Part shown: positions 31,591 through 40,009 of the stretch, in pieces
Layout: each line of letters begins with the position of its first letter
How positions within the stretch are numbered: the first letter of the stretch is position 1
Assembly: GCF_003385215.1 (NCBI RefSeq)
Contig: NZ_PQHW01000032.1
Span: 1-62,800, forward strand
Direction: 5' to 3'
Origin: Amycolatopsis thermalba
GTDB taxonomy: Bacteria; Actinomycetota; Actinomycetes; Mycobacteriales; Pseudonocardiaceae
DNA length: 62,800 nucleotides
Notes under the pieces: model-generated
What the model was told of the DNA's origin: nothing
The model's input: only the letters and a program-made list of their open reading frames with translations
Database searches by the model: none
Program-made: the position numbers and the translations under genes

Positions 31591-32754
31591 ATGAGGCCGG
31601 CCCAGCCCCTGACCCGGCGACTGCTGCTCGTCCTGGCCGCCGGGGCCCTGCTCGCCGCCGTGGTCGTCTACGCCAGCGGCGACGAAGCCGAGCAGCAGCC
31701 CCCGGCCGCCGCGCCGACCGCCCCGCCCACACCGCAGCCGCGCATCGCCGCGGCCGAGGGGCCGGACGCGTGCGCGACCGTGATCGGCCAGCTCACGCCC
31801 CGCCAGCGGCTCGCGCAGCTGGTGGTCGTCGGGGTCGACGCGTCGGATCCGCGCGGTGCGGCCGACCTGGTGCGCGCCGAGCAGATCGGCGGCATCTTCC
31901 TCGGCGGCAACGCCACCGCGCTGCTCCAGAACAAGGCCCTCGACCAGGTCCAGCAGGCCGCGCGGCTGCCCGTCTCCGTCGCGATCGACGACGAGGGCGG
32001 CCGGGTCCAGCGGCTCGACGACCTGGACGGCTCGATCCCCAGCGCCCGCAAGATGGCCGCGACCATGACGACCGACGAGGTCCGCGACCTCGCCCGCGAG
32101 CGCGGCCGGGCGATGGCCGCGCGCGGGGTGACCGTCGACTACGCGCCGGTCCTCGACCTCACCGACGCCGCGGCCGGCGAGGTCATCGGCGACCGCTCGT
32201 TCAGCTCCGACCCGGACACCGCCCGGCGCTACGCCCAGGCCTTCGCGGCCGGCCTGGCCGACGCCGGGATCCAGCCGGTGCTCAAGCACTTCCCCGGCCA
32301 CGGACGCGCCACCGGCGACTCGCACCAGGGCTCGGTGACCACTCCGCCGCTGGACGAACTGCGGGACAACGACCTGCGGCCGTACCGGCACCTCGCGGAG
32401 TTCGGCGACGCCGCCGTGATGGTCGGCCACCTCGACGTGCCGGGCCTGACCGGTGGCGAACCCGCGTCGCTGTCCCCGGCGGCCTATCGGCTGCTGCGTG
32501 GCGAGTTCGGCTTCGACGGCCCGGTCCTGACCGACGACCTGGGCGCGATGAAGGCCGTGACCCAGCGCTACCCGCTGCCGCAGGCGGTGGTGAAGGCCGT
32601 GCAGTCCGGCGCGGACCAGGCGCTGTGGTCCTCGGGCGGCCGGGTGTCGACCGTGCTGGACGCGATGGAGAAGGCGGCGGCCGACGGGACGCTGTCCGCG
32701 GACCGGGTGACCGACGCGCTCACCACGGTCCTGCGCGCCAAGCACGTGTGCTGA
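31591..32754 (+). CDS. Glycoside hydrolase family 3 (NagZ-like beta-N-acetylhexosaminidase)
   Basis: 387 aa from ATG 31591. A single N-terminal hydrophobic helix (LTRRLLLVLAAGALLAAVVVYA) anchors it outside the membrane, followed by a Pro-rich linker. The GH3 barrel carries VSVAIDDEGGRVQRL, KHFPGHGRATGDSHQGSVT (the NagZ histidine/aspartate loop), VMVGHLDVPGLT and the nucleophile Asp in VLTDDLGAMKAV. NagZ enzymes release GlcNAc from muropeptides and other GlcNAc glycosides. The extracytoplasmic location is usual in actinobacteria. A strong terminator follows. Confidence 0.9.
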   Translation: MRPAQPLTRRLLLVLAAGALLAAVVVYASGDEAEQQPPAAAPTAPPTPQPRIAAAEGPDACATVIGQLTPRQRLAQLVVVGVDASDPRGAADLVRAEQIGGIFLGGNATALLQNKALDQVQQAARLPVSVAIDDEGGRVQRLDDLDGSIPSARKMAATMTTDEVRDLARERGRAMAARGVTVDYAPVLDLTDAAAGEVIGDRSFSSDPDTARRYAQAFAAGLADAGIQPVLKHFPGHGRATGDSHQGSVTTPPLDELRDNDLRPYRHLAEFGDAAVMVGHLDVPGLTGGEPASLSPAAYRLLRGEFGFDGPVLTDDLGAMKAVTQRYPLPQAVVKAVQSGADQALWSSGGRVSTVLDAMEKAAADGTLSADRVTDALTTVLRAKHVC

Positions 32755-32764
32755 GAGCGGGGCG

Positions 32765-32810
32765 GCTGCGCCGGCCGGCTCCTCGACGCTGAGGAACCGG
32801 CCGACGCAGC
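32765..32810 (+). terminator. Terminator hairpin of the GH3 gene
   Basis: GCTGCG-GGCCGG-CCTC pairs with GAGG-CCGGCC-CGCAGC through symmetric 2-nt internal mismatches and a 6-nt loop, starting 11 bp after the stop codon. Confidence 0.7.
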
Positions 32811-32896
32811 GGGATCTGGGGCGTATCGCCGCGGCAAAGTCTACGTAACCTTCGCGGCAGCTCAAGGTCTCGTGTTCGGATCGAAATAGTCCCTGG

Positions 32897-34555
32897 TCAG
32901 GCCACCGCGCCCGACATGATCGCGTGCCGGTGCGGCCAGTGCGACCAGAACGCGCCGGTGTAGCCGAGCTCGATGAGCTTGAGCAGGAACGGGTTGTCCG
33001 CGTAGTTGTTGTCGTCCTCGGTGAGGCCGGGCAGCGTCGGCAGCATGACGCGGTGGTACTCCGACGACGGCACGAGGTCCCACAGCAACCGCACGCTGTT
33101 GACCCACCGGCCGTTCGGCGCGGCGATCGTCGCCGGGTCCTCGGGCAGGTCCGGGGACAGGAAGTAGACCGGCCGGAAGCGCCCGGCGTCGTCGAACGCG
33201 AACTGCCGCTCGTACTCGACGATCGACGCGCACATCGCCCGCGGTTTGAGCACGATCGGCTCGACCGCCGAGTCCGACTGCAGACCGGGCAGAGTGCGCC
33301 GGCCGGCACACCGCTCGGCCATCCGGATCCCCAGCGGCGAGTACGGGAACGCGCGGATGCCCAGGCTGTAGCCGGCGACCGCGACGTCCAGGTCGAGGGT
33401 GCGGCGGACGGCGTCGGTCATCGTCGCGGCCGTCTCCCCCGGCATGCCGAGCAGGACCTCGACCATCACCGGCAGCTCGGCCTTCGCGATCCGGGCGCAC
33501 AGCGCGCGCACGTCGTCGAAGGTGTAGAACCGGCGGCCGCCGCCGGAGACCTTCCAGCCGTCGAGGACGTCGTCACGCACGTGGTCGGGGGCGAGGTTGA
33601 TACCCGCGCACCCGGCCCGCACCAACAGGTCGAGCAGCTCGTCGTCGAACGGCGTGGGCTGCGCGTAGATCCACAGCTTCAGGTTGTGCAGCGGCGTGGA
33701 GTGATCGGTGTCCTTGCGCCGGATGATCTCCCGCAGCACGTTCTTGCTGTGCGCGATCACGAGGTTGAACTCGCTGTCCGTGGTGTGCAGGTCGTATACA
33801 CCTTGTGCGGTCAGCGCTTCCATCTCGTCGACCACGGATTCCACCGCGCGGCGCGTGAAGTACGTGCCCTTCGCGTCCGGCTCGACGCAGTGCGCGCACG
33901 AGTAGGCGCAGCCGTTCTTGGTGAGGATGTTGCCCAGCCCGCCGCCGCGGTAGTACCGCAGGTTGTCGACCTTCCACGGCACGCCGGAGCGGCGGGTGTA
34001 GCTCGTGGTCGCGTTGAGCGGTGAGGCCAGCGGACGGCCGCGGCGGCCGAGCTTCGGCACGATCTTCTCCACGCGCCCGCCGCCGCGGTTGACCAGCAGC
34101 CCGGGCACGGTGTCCGGCGAATTCCCGGACAGCAACGCGTTCGCCAGACCGACGATGATTCCTTCCCCCGGCCCCTTCACCCCGAACGGAATGTCGAAAT
34201 AGTCGACCAACGCGAACGGCATCGAGGAAAATCCGACACCGCCCGCGATGATCGGGGCCGCGCTGAGCGTTTTGATCTCGTCGATGATCGCCCGGTGGTC
34301 GGCCAGGAAACCGCGTTGCTGCTGCGCGTAGATCGTGTCGGTGTTGCGCACCGTCACGCCGACCAGCATCGGCTGGTGGCGCCCGAAGTACTCGCGCAGG
34401 ACGGTCCCCCAGTCGTCCCGCCGGAACGTCAGGTCCACGACGTCCACATCGAACCCGTCGGCCTCCAGGGAGGTGGTCAGGATGTCCAATGCGTACGGCG
34501 TGATCGGGGGATGGACGAGATTCGGGTTGACCAGCGTGACCAACGACTTTCCCAT
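32897..34555 (-). CDS. Cobalamin-binding radical SAM protein, TsrM-like candidate
   Basis: 552 aa from ATG 34555 with GGGAG six bases upstream. Residues 1-150 form a Rossmann-like B12-binding domain (TLVNPNLVHPPITPYALDILT, VGVTVRNTDTIYAQQQ, PIIAGGVGFSSMPFALVDYF). The radical SAM core has CxxxCxxC at Cys216, Cys220 and Cys223 (NGCAYSCAHC) and later HTTDSEFNLV and LLGMPGETAATM; a helical C-terminal domain of about 130 aa follows. Class B enzymes of this kind methylate carbon centres with methylcobalamin. The opening NPN-VHPP-TPYALDILTT segment resembles, from memory, the tryptophan C2-methyltransferase TsrM, and a tryptophanase-like gene lies nearby. The substrate is therefore proposed as tryptophan or an indole; this is inference. 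Confidence 0.8.
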   Translation of the reverse strand: MGKSLVTLVNPNLVHPPITPYALDILTTSLEADGFDVDVVDLTFRRDDWGTVLREYFGRHQPMLVGVTVRNTDTIYAQQQRGFLADHRAIIDEIKTLSAAPIIAGGVGFSSMPFALVDYFDIPFGVKGPGEGIIVGLANALLSGNSPDTVPGLLVNRGGGRVEKIVPKLGRRGRPLASPLNATTSYTRRSGVPWKVDNLRYYRGGGLGNILTKNGCAYSCAHCVEPDAKGTYFTRRAVESVVDEMEALTAQGVYDLHTTDSEFNLVIAHSKNVLREIIRRKDTDHSTPLHNLKLWIYAQPTPFDDELLDLLVRAGCAGINLAPDHVRDDVLDGWKVSGGGRRFYTFDDVRALCARIAKAELPVMVEVLLGMPGETAATMTDAVRRTLDLDVAVAGYSLGIRAFPYSPLGIRMAERCAGRRTLPGLQSDSAVEPIVLKPRAMCASIVEYERQFAFDDAGRFRPVYFLSPDLPEDPATIAAPNGRWVNSVRLLWDLVPSSEYHRVMLPTLPGLTEDDNNYADNPFLLKLIELGYTGAFWSHWPHRHAIMSGAVA

Positions 34556-34639
34556 GGCGACTCCCACTCCTGCACCAGAACAGCGAAACGGTCGCTGCAA
34601 AAATGGCAAAAGCGGGATCGGGAAATCAGGGGTTGTGTT

Positions 34640-34924
34640 TCACTGGAGCCGTCGCCACTGTTTCGCCGTTCGCGCCGCCGCCCGCAACTCGTCCGGAGGC
34701 ACGTCGAGCACCCGGCTCAGGTGGCGCTGCCAGTACGGGCCGGGTACCCGCTTGCCCCGTTCCCAGCGCGAGACCTCGCCACGGCCCAGGCTTTCGTTGC
34801 CCGAGACCGTGACGAGCTCGTCCGCGAGCTGGTACTGGGTGAGCCCGCGCTCGTGCCGGGCGGACCGGATCAGCCGGCCGATCGGCATCGAGTCGCGGGC
34901 AGCCACGGCAATCTCGCCGCTCAT
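34640..34924 (-). CDS. Small XRE-family helix-turn-helix regulator
   Basis: 94 aa. Helix-turn-helix at about residues 14-80: IGRLIRSARHERGLTQYQLADELVTVSGNESLGRGEVSRWERGKRVPGPYWQRHLSRVLDVPPDEL. The C-terminal KQWRRLQ follows directly, so there is no effector domain. It lies 84 bp upstream of the radical SAM gene on the same strand and probably controls it. Similar single-domain XRE proteins often precede biosynthetic or toxin loci. Confidence 0.85.
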   Translation of the reverse strand: MSGEIAVAARDSMPIGRLIRSARHERGLTQYQLADELVTVSGNESLGRGEVSRWERGKRVPGPYWQRHLSRVLDVPPDELRAAARTAKQWRRLQ

Positions 34925-35003
34925 GACACGGAAACTCGGCGCGCCATCCGGCCGGCCCGGCCCGTCCGGCGCGCAGTCTCGAAATCACACACGATTCGCC
35001 CCT

Positions 35004-36002
35004 TCACACTCGAGTCGGACGGCCAGGCCGTCTGTGCAGCGTCGCGTTGGGTGACTCACCGAACCGGTCCCGGTAGGCCGCCGCGAAGCGGCCGTGGTGC
35101 ATCAGCCCGTACTTGCTCGCGACTTCCCCGACTGTCGTGACCTCCACCTGAGCGGCCGACAACTCGTCGTGCACCCGCTGCAGCCGCACCCCGCGCAGGT
35201 ACTCGCTGGGCGAACTGCCCAGCTGCTCCCGGAAGGCCTTCTGCAGCGCCCGCACGCTCACCCCGGCCTCGTGCGCCAGGCTCGCCGGGGTGTGCGGGGC
35301 CTCCGGGCGGCTGTGGATCAGATCGAGCGCCTCCCGCAACGAGCGCGAGGGCAGCGGACGGTCCCGGCCCTCGATCATCGCGGTGTAGTTGTGCGGCTGC
35401 GCGAGCAGCAGCCCGGTGATCAGGTTGCGCTCGAACTGCGCCACGGCGGCCGGGTGGGTGAGCATCGTGTCCGGCTGGTCCAGCTCCGACACGCCGTAGG
35501 CCAGCTCCCGGTACCAGCTGCGGCCGTAGCCGCGGGTGATGTCCATGCCCAGCCGGAACCGCACCGGTTCCGGCACCGAGCCGCCGATCAGCTCGGCCAG
35601 GCGCGCCTCCAGCGCCGGCCGCTCGATCCGGATGACGAACTGGGCGCAGTCACCGGACAACCGCATCCGCAGCGGATCGTCCGCGCCCACCACGCCGGCC
35701 GTGTCCGGTGCGGTGCTGGTCTGCTCCCGCCCGCACTGGACCATGCCCCGGCCGATCACCGGGGCCAGGACGACGAAGAAGGAGCCGAGCTCGCCCGGCT
35801 CGACGCGCACGTCGGTGCCGTAGGCGACCACCGCGATCGCCACGTTCTCCAGACGGCGGCAGTTGACCCTGGTGTTCAGCCGCGGGTTGCGGCCGACGGT
35901 GTTCATCGAGTGCGGGCAGAATATGCGGCCCACCCGCTCGCGGGTGTCGTCGACATCGCGCGAGTGGAAGAGCCGGTACTTGTCCAACGGCAGTACTGTC
36001 AT
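35004..36002 (-). CDS. AraC-family regulator (AraC_binding_2 type)
   Basis: 332 aa. The N-terminal ligand domain has the pattern LFHSRDVDDTRERVGRIFCPHSM ... GSFFVVLAPVIGRGMVQCGREQ ... RLSGDCAQFVIRIERPALEARL typical of the AraC_binding_2 family; the C-terminal DNA-binding domain has two helix-turn-helices (TPASLAHEAGVSVRALQKAFREQLGSSPSEYLRGVRLQRV and VTTVGEVASKYGLMHHGRFAAAYRDRFGESP). It sits between the tryptophanase-like and radical SAM genes, same strand, and is the probable substrate sensor of this locus. Confidence 0.9.
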   Translation of the reverse strand: MTVLPLDKYRLFHSRDVDDTRERVGRIFCPHSMNTVGRNPRLNTRVNCRRLENVAIAVVAYGTDVRVEPGELGSFFVVLAPVIGRGMVQCGREQTSTAPDTAGVVGADDPLRMRLSGDCAQFVIRIERPALEARLAELIGGSVPEPVRFRLGMDITRGYGRSWYRELAYGVSELDQPDTMLTHPAAVAQFERNLITGLLLAQPHNYTAMIEGRDRPLPSRSLREALDLIHSRPEAPHTPASLAHEAGVSVRALQKAFREQLGSSPSEYLRGVRLQRVHDELSAAQVEVTTVGEVASKYGLMHHGRFAAAYRDRFGESPNATLHRRPGRPTRV

Positions 36003-36166
36003 GTCCCGGGCAGTCGAAAAAGATCAACGTACGGTGGCGCCGACTCCCATACACCTCCACTGCACCACTCTCCGTTGTTGGCCGTTCAATTGCTACCGAC
36101 GAACGGGCGAATTTGCTGACTGCAATTTGCATCCGTCGCGTCGCACCCCGTTGATCAGGGGTTTTA

Positions 36167-37537
36167 CTACTCGGCGGCCGGTCGCAGGACCGCCGTGAAC
36201 TGTCGTAGCGCACCTCCCTGCTCCACGATGTGGTAACCGGTCAACTGGTCCGCCTTCGACCAGACGGTCTCGGCGACGTCGACGACGTATTCCAGGTGGC
36301 TGAGCGTGTAGACCCGGCGCGGCAACGTGAACCGCACCAGCTCGCGCGGCGCGGGCACGTCCGGCCCGCCGTCGGGGTCCCGGCGGCCGAAGACCAGCGT
36401 GCCCAGCTCGGTGACCCGCACCCCGCCGGCCAGGTAGAGCTCGTTGGCGACGGCGGTGGCCGGCAGCTGCTGCGGCGCGATGTGCGGCAGCATCGCGCCC
36501 GCGTCCACGTAGACCGCGTGGCAGCCGGTCGGCTGCAGCACCGGCAGGCCGGCCAGGCCCAGCTGCTCGCCGAACCAGCGCGCGCACTCGGCGCGGTAGC
36601 GCAGGTAGTCCGGCTCGGTGACCTCCAGCAGCCCCTGTGCAAGCGCTTCCAGATCACGCCCGGCGAGCCCGCCGTAGGTCGGGAAACCCTCGAACGCGAT
36701 GAGCTGCTCGCGGGCCCGGGCGGCCAGACCGGCGTCGCGCAACGCGACGAGCCCCCCGATGTTGGCCATCCCGTCCTTCTTGAGGCTGGCCCAGCAGCCG
36801 TCCGCGAGTTCGAAGACCACGCGGGCGACCTCGCGCGGCGTCAGGTGCGCGTAGCCGTCCTCGCGCTCGGTGATCAGGTACGCGTTCTCCGCGAACCGCG
36901 ACGCGTCCAGGTACAGCGGGATGCCGTGGGCGTCGCAGAGCTGGCGGACGGCCTTCACGTTGCGCACCGAGACCGGCTGCCCGCCGCCGGCGTTGTTCGT
37001 GATGGTGAGGACGACGCACTTCACCCGGTCGGCCGAGCGGCGCAGCAGGTCCCGCAACCGGCCGGTGTCCAGGTCCCCGCCGAACGGGTTCAGCTCGCCC
37101 GGCCCGACCGGCACCGGCAGGTCGACGGCCTGCGCGCCGGCGGCTTCCACGGCCGCGCGCGTGCTGTCGAAGTGCGTGTTGCTCACCGAGATGTCACCGG
37201 GACGCAGCAGCAGGCCGAGCAGGATCCGCTCGGCCGCCCGCCCCTGGTGGACCGGCAGGATCTCGGCGTAGCCGGTCAGGTCGCGCACGACGGCCTCGAA
37301 CCGTTCGAACGAGCGGGCGCCCGCGTAGGACTCGTCGCCCAGCATGAGCGCGGACCACTGCGCGGCTGACATCGCCGCCGTGCCGGAATCGGTCAGCAGG
37401 TCGATGGTGATCGCACGGGCCGGGACGCGGAAGAGGTTCCAGCCGGCCGACACGAGCGCGTCCCGGCGTTCCGCCGCGGTGGGGAACGGGATCGGTTCGA
37501 CGGCCTTGATGCGGAACGGCTCCATGAAGGGCGGCAC
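36167..37537 (-). CDS. Tryptophanase-like beta-eliminating lyase
   Basis: 456 aa from GTG 37537, chosen because GAGGAG lies six bases upstream; an internal ATG at 37525 has none. Close to TnaA/tyrosine phenol-lyase throughout: MEPFRIKAVEP, IDLLTDSGTAAMS, PVHQGRAAERI, TNNAGGGQPVSVRNVKAV, YLDASRFAENAYLI, the PLP lysine in ASLKKDGMANIGG (Lys254) and EGFPTYGGLAGRDLEALAQGL. The TnaA-type Asp (HFDSTR, Asp124) is kept rather than the Thr of tyrosine phenol-lyases, but the position equivalent to the E. coli catalytic His463 (LRHFTA) is Gln446 (LRQFTA). It should cleave an aromatic amino acid to pyruvate, ammonia and an indole or phenol; an altered ring substrate is possible. Confidence 0.88.
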   Translation of the reverse strand: MPPFMEPFRIKAVEPIPFPTAAERRDALVSAGWNLFRVPARAITIDLLTDSGTAAMSAAQWSALMLGDESYAGARSFERFEAVVRDLTGYAEILPVHQGRAAERILLGLLLRPGDISVSNTHFDSTRAAVEAAGAQAVDLPVPVGPGELNPFGGDLDTGRLRDLLRRSADRVKCVVLTITNNAGGGQPVSVRNVKAVRQLCDAHGIPLYLDASRFAENAYLITEREDGYAHLTPREVARVVFELADGCWASLKKDGMANIGGLVALRDAGLAARAREQLIAFEGFPTYGGLAGRDLEALAQGLLEVTEPDYLRYRAECARWFGEQLGLAGLPVLQPTGCHAVYVDAGAMLPHIAPQQLPATAVANELYLAGGVRVTELGTLVFGRRDPDGGPDVPAPRELVRFTLPRRVYTLSHLEYVVDVAETVWSKADQLTGYHIVEQGGALRQFTAVLRPAAE

Positions 37538-37692
37538 GGGCAGCTCCTCGCTGGTCAATTCGGACAACCAGACCAGCCTGGTGCGATCGCGGGCCGCGAC
37601 GGTAGGGGCCAGTTCGCCTCCCGTGGTGAGCTGGGCCACAATCGGCGCGCGATCCGGCCGTCCCGGCCCCGCGGCGGCGGAGGATTCACGGT

Positions 37693-39387
37693 GTGCCAGC
37701 AGCGGCCGACGACGTGGGCTTCGCCTTCCAACCGCTCTACAGCCTGAACACCGGCGGCGTCGTCGGTGTGGAAGCCCTCGCCCGGCCGGCCGCCGGGCGC
37801 GTCCACGACCTGCTGCGGGCCGCCCAGCGCCGCGGGCGGCTGGTCCCCGTCGACGCCGGTCTGGCCGCGCAGGCGGTACGCGCCGAGGCGGCTCACGAGA
37901 CGCTGCTGCCCCTGCACCTGAACCTGACCGCGTTGTCGGCCGCGGCGCCGCAGCTGGTGCTGGACCCGCTGCTGGAGTCGCTCGGGCACACCGGGCGCCG
38001 CCCGCGCGAGATCGTCCTGGAGATCGGTGCGCCGTTCCACGGGGTGTCGCCGAAGGCGCTGCTGGCCGGGATGCAGCGGTTCGGCGAGCTGGGGTTCCGG
38101 CTGGCCTTCGACGGGCTCGGCGCGGGCGACCTGCCGCTGAACCTGCTCGCCGAGGCACGCGTCGACCTGGTCAAGCTCGACCGCACGGCGTTGCGCCGGC
38201 TGCCCGGCGAGGACGCGACGGTCGCGCTGGTCGAATCGCTCGTGCACTTCACCTCGCGGACCGGCATCCGGCTGACGGCGACCGGCATCGAGGCCGAGGA
38301 GCAGCTCGCCACCGTGCGCCGGCTGGGCGTGCGGATCGTGCAGGGCAACCTGTTCGCCCCGGCCCGTGCCGGCGCGATGCCCGCCGGGCTGGTCACGGCT
38401 CCCCCGGAGCCGGCGCTGCCGGTGCCGCTGACCCCGACGACGGCGCCGCGCGTGGACGACTTCCGGCACCCCGCGACCACCCTGCCCGAGGACGCGACGT
38501 GCGACGACGTCCGGCGGGTGCTGCTCGACCAGGACGCGCCGAGCGGGATCGTCGGGCTGGACCGTGCCGGGCGGCCGCGCTGGTCGATCGACCGGGCCCG
38601 GTTCCTGCTGGACCTGACCGGCCCGTTCGGGCACGCGCTGCACGCGAACAAGGCGGCCGCGCGGCTGGCCGACCCGCCGCGCACGATCCGCACCGGCGCG
38701 GGCGCGCTGGAGCTGCTCGACCTGGTCGCCGACGCCGGCCTGACCCGCAGCGGGGACGACATCATCGTGGTCGGCCCGGACGGCGAGTGCCTCGGCGTGG
38801 TGTTCGTGACCGAGATCGTGCGCGCGATGGCCGAGGCGAAGATCGAGGAGGCGGCCGCGCTGAACCCGCTGACCCGGCTGCCCGGCAGCGACACGGTCGC
38901 CCGCGAGGTCGACCGGCGGATCGCCGCGGGCCGCCCGCTGGTCGTGGCGTGGCTGGACGTCGACTCGTTCAAGCGCATCAACGACACGGTGGGCTTCGCG
39001 GCGGGCGACGACCTGATCCGCGCGCTGGGGCGGGCGTTGACGGACCTCGCGGCGAAGCTGCGCAGCGTCACGGTGAGCCACGTCGGCGGCGACGACTTCC
39101 TGATCGCGTGCGACATCGACGAGATCCCGGCCGTCGCGGACACCCTGCTGGGCACCCCGTGGACCGCCGAGCACCTGTCGGTCACGGTGTCACTGGCGAC
39201 GGTCGTGTGCGCGGGCACGGCGGCGAAGTCCTACCGCGAGGTCTCGCGGCTGCTGGCGCCGCTGAAGAAGCGCGCGAAGGACGTGCCCGGGTCGAGCTGG
39301 GTGAACAGCTGGCCGGGCACCGACCGTTTCGAGATCCTGCGCGGACAGGGCCATGACCCATTGCGGGCGCCGAATCAAGTCCGGTGA
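37693..39387 (+). CDS. EAL-CBS-GGDEF protein with degenerate active sites
   Basis: 564 aa. EAL domain (about 5-225): FQPLYSLNTGGVVGVEALAR and LVKLDR are kept but the DDFGTG loop is DGLGAG (second metal Asp lost), LExTE is LEIGAP and AEGVE is ATGIE. A CBS-pair-like middle (about 265-395) is followed by GGDEF (about 400-540): LDVDSFKRINDTVGFAAGDDL with signature GGDDF. No membrane segment is present. The EAL half is probably inactive as a phosphodiesterase; the cyclase half is doubtful with GGDDF. A sensor or binder of cyclic di-GMP with nucleotide sensing by CBS is the likeliest role. It is divergent from the tryptophanase-like gene. Confidence 0.85.
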   Translation: MPAAADDVGFAFQPLYSLNTGGVVGVEALARPAAGRVHDLLRAAQRRGRLVPVDAGLAAQAVRAEAAHETLLPLHLNLTALSAAAPQLVLDPLLESLGHTGRRPREIVLEIGAPFHGVSPKALLAGMQRFGELGFRLAFDGLGAGDLPLNLLAEARVDLVKLDRTALRRLPGEDATVALVESLVHFTSRTGIRLTATGIEAEEQLATVRRLGVRIVQGNLFAPARAGAMPAGLVTAPPEPALPVPLTPTTAPRVDDFRHPATTLPEDATCDDVRRVLLDQDAPSGIVGLDRAGRPRWSIDRARFLLDLTGPFGHALHANKAAARLADPPRTIRTGAGALELLDLVADAGLTRSGDDIIVVGPDGECLGVVFVTEIVRAMAEAKIEEAAALNPLTRLPGSDTVAREVDRRIAAGRPLVVAWLDVDSFKRINDTVGFAAGDDLIRALGRALTDLAAKLRSVTVSHVGGDDFLIACDIDEIPAVADTLLGTPWTAEHLSVTVSLATVVCAGTAAKSYREVSRLLAPLKKRAKDVPGSSWVNSWPGTDRFEILRGQGHDPLRAPNQVR

Positions 39388-39410
39388 GAAATGTGCGCCC
39401 ATTTTGGCTA

Positions 39411-39443
39411 ACCCAGCTGGGTGACGTCAGTGAACAACTGACG
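39411..39443 (+). terminator. Two palindromes after the GGDEF gene
   Basis: ACCCAGCTGGGT (39411-39422, perfect 12-bp palindrome) and CGTCAGT-gaaca-ACTGACG (39425-39443, perfect 7-bp arms). They begin 24 bp after the stop. The second can form a hairpin; either could also be an operator for the GntR gene downstream. The rest of 39388-39586 holds no gene. Confidence 0.4.
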
Positions 39444-39586
39444 AATTCGGCACCCGTTTCGCATTTCCCCGCCCGGTAGGGTGACAGTGCGCGTCCTCCC
39501 GTGATCAACCCCGTCATAGCGCGCACAGGCGCATCTTGGAGCAACCGTGAAATCCCCGCCTTTTAACGCCGTTCTACCTTCCTCCC

Positions 39587-39859
39587 GTGACCGTCCCAGA
39601 CTTCGATCCAGACGCTCCGGGCTACATCTACGAGATGATGGCTGACCACCTCGCGGCCCGCATCGAGGCCGGTGAGCTGCGCCCCAACACGCCACTCCCC
39701 GCGGAACGACGGCTGGCGGCGGAGTACGGCGTGTCACTCGGCACGGCCCGCCACGCAACCCACATCCTCCGCGAGCGCGGCCTGGTGTTCACCATCCGCT
39801 CAAAGGGCACCTTCATCGCCGACGAGGGCCGCAGAAGAGCGGCTTCGGGGGATTCGTGA
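39587..39859 (+). CDS. Minimal GntR-type winged-helix protein
   Basis: 90 aa from GTG 39587; TACCTT (39575-39580) ends 6 nt upstream, so it is probably leaderless. It is only a GntR DNA-binding domain (YIYEMMADHLAARIEAGELRPNTPLPAERRLAAEYGVSLGTARHATHILRERGLVFTIRSKGTFIAD) with no ligand domain. Such proteins are frequent in actinomycetes as local regulators. No target can be named. Confidence 0.85.
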   Translation: MTVPDFDPDAPGYIYEMMADHLAARIEAGELRPNTPLPAERRLAAEYGVSLGTARHATHILRERGLVFTIRSKGTFIADEGRRRAASGDS

Positions 39860-40009
39860 ACTCTTTTCACTCGTTCTTCCGGGCGGAATTGCGAACCGCG
39901 CCGGAAAAGGACCGCGACAACTCCTCCCGCCCAAGCGGCATTTCCCGCCGCCGTCATCTAGAGTGCGGATGCACGTGCATCTGCATTCGCGCGACGCTGA
40001 GGAGGGCTC

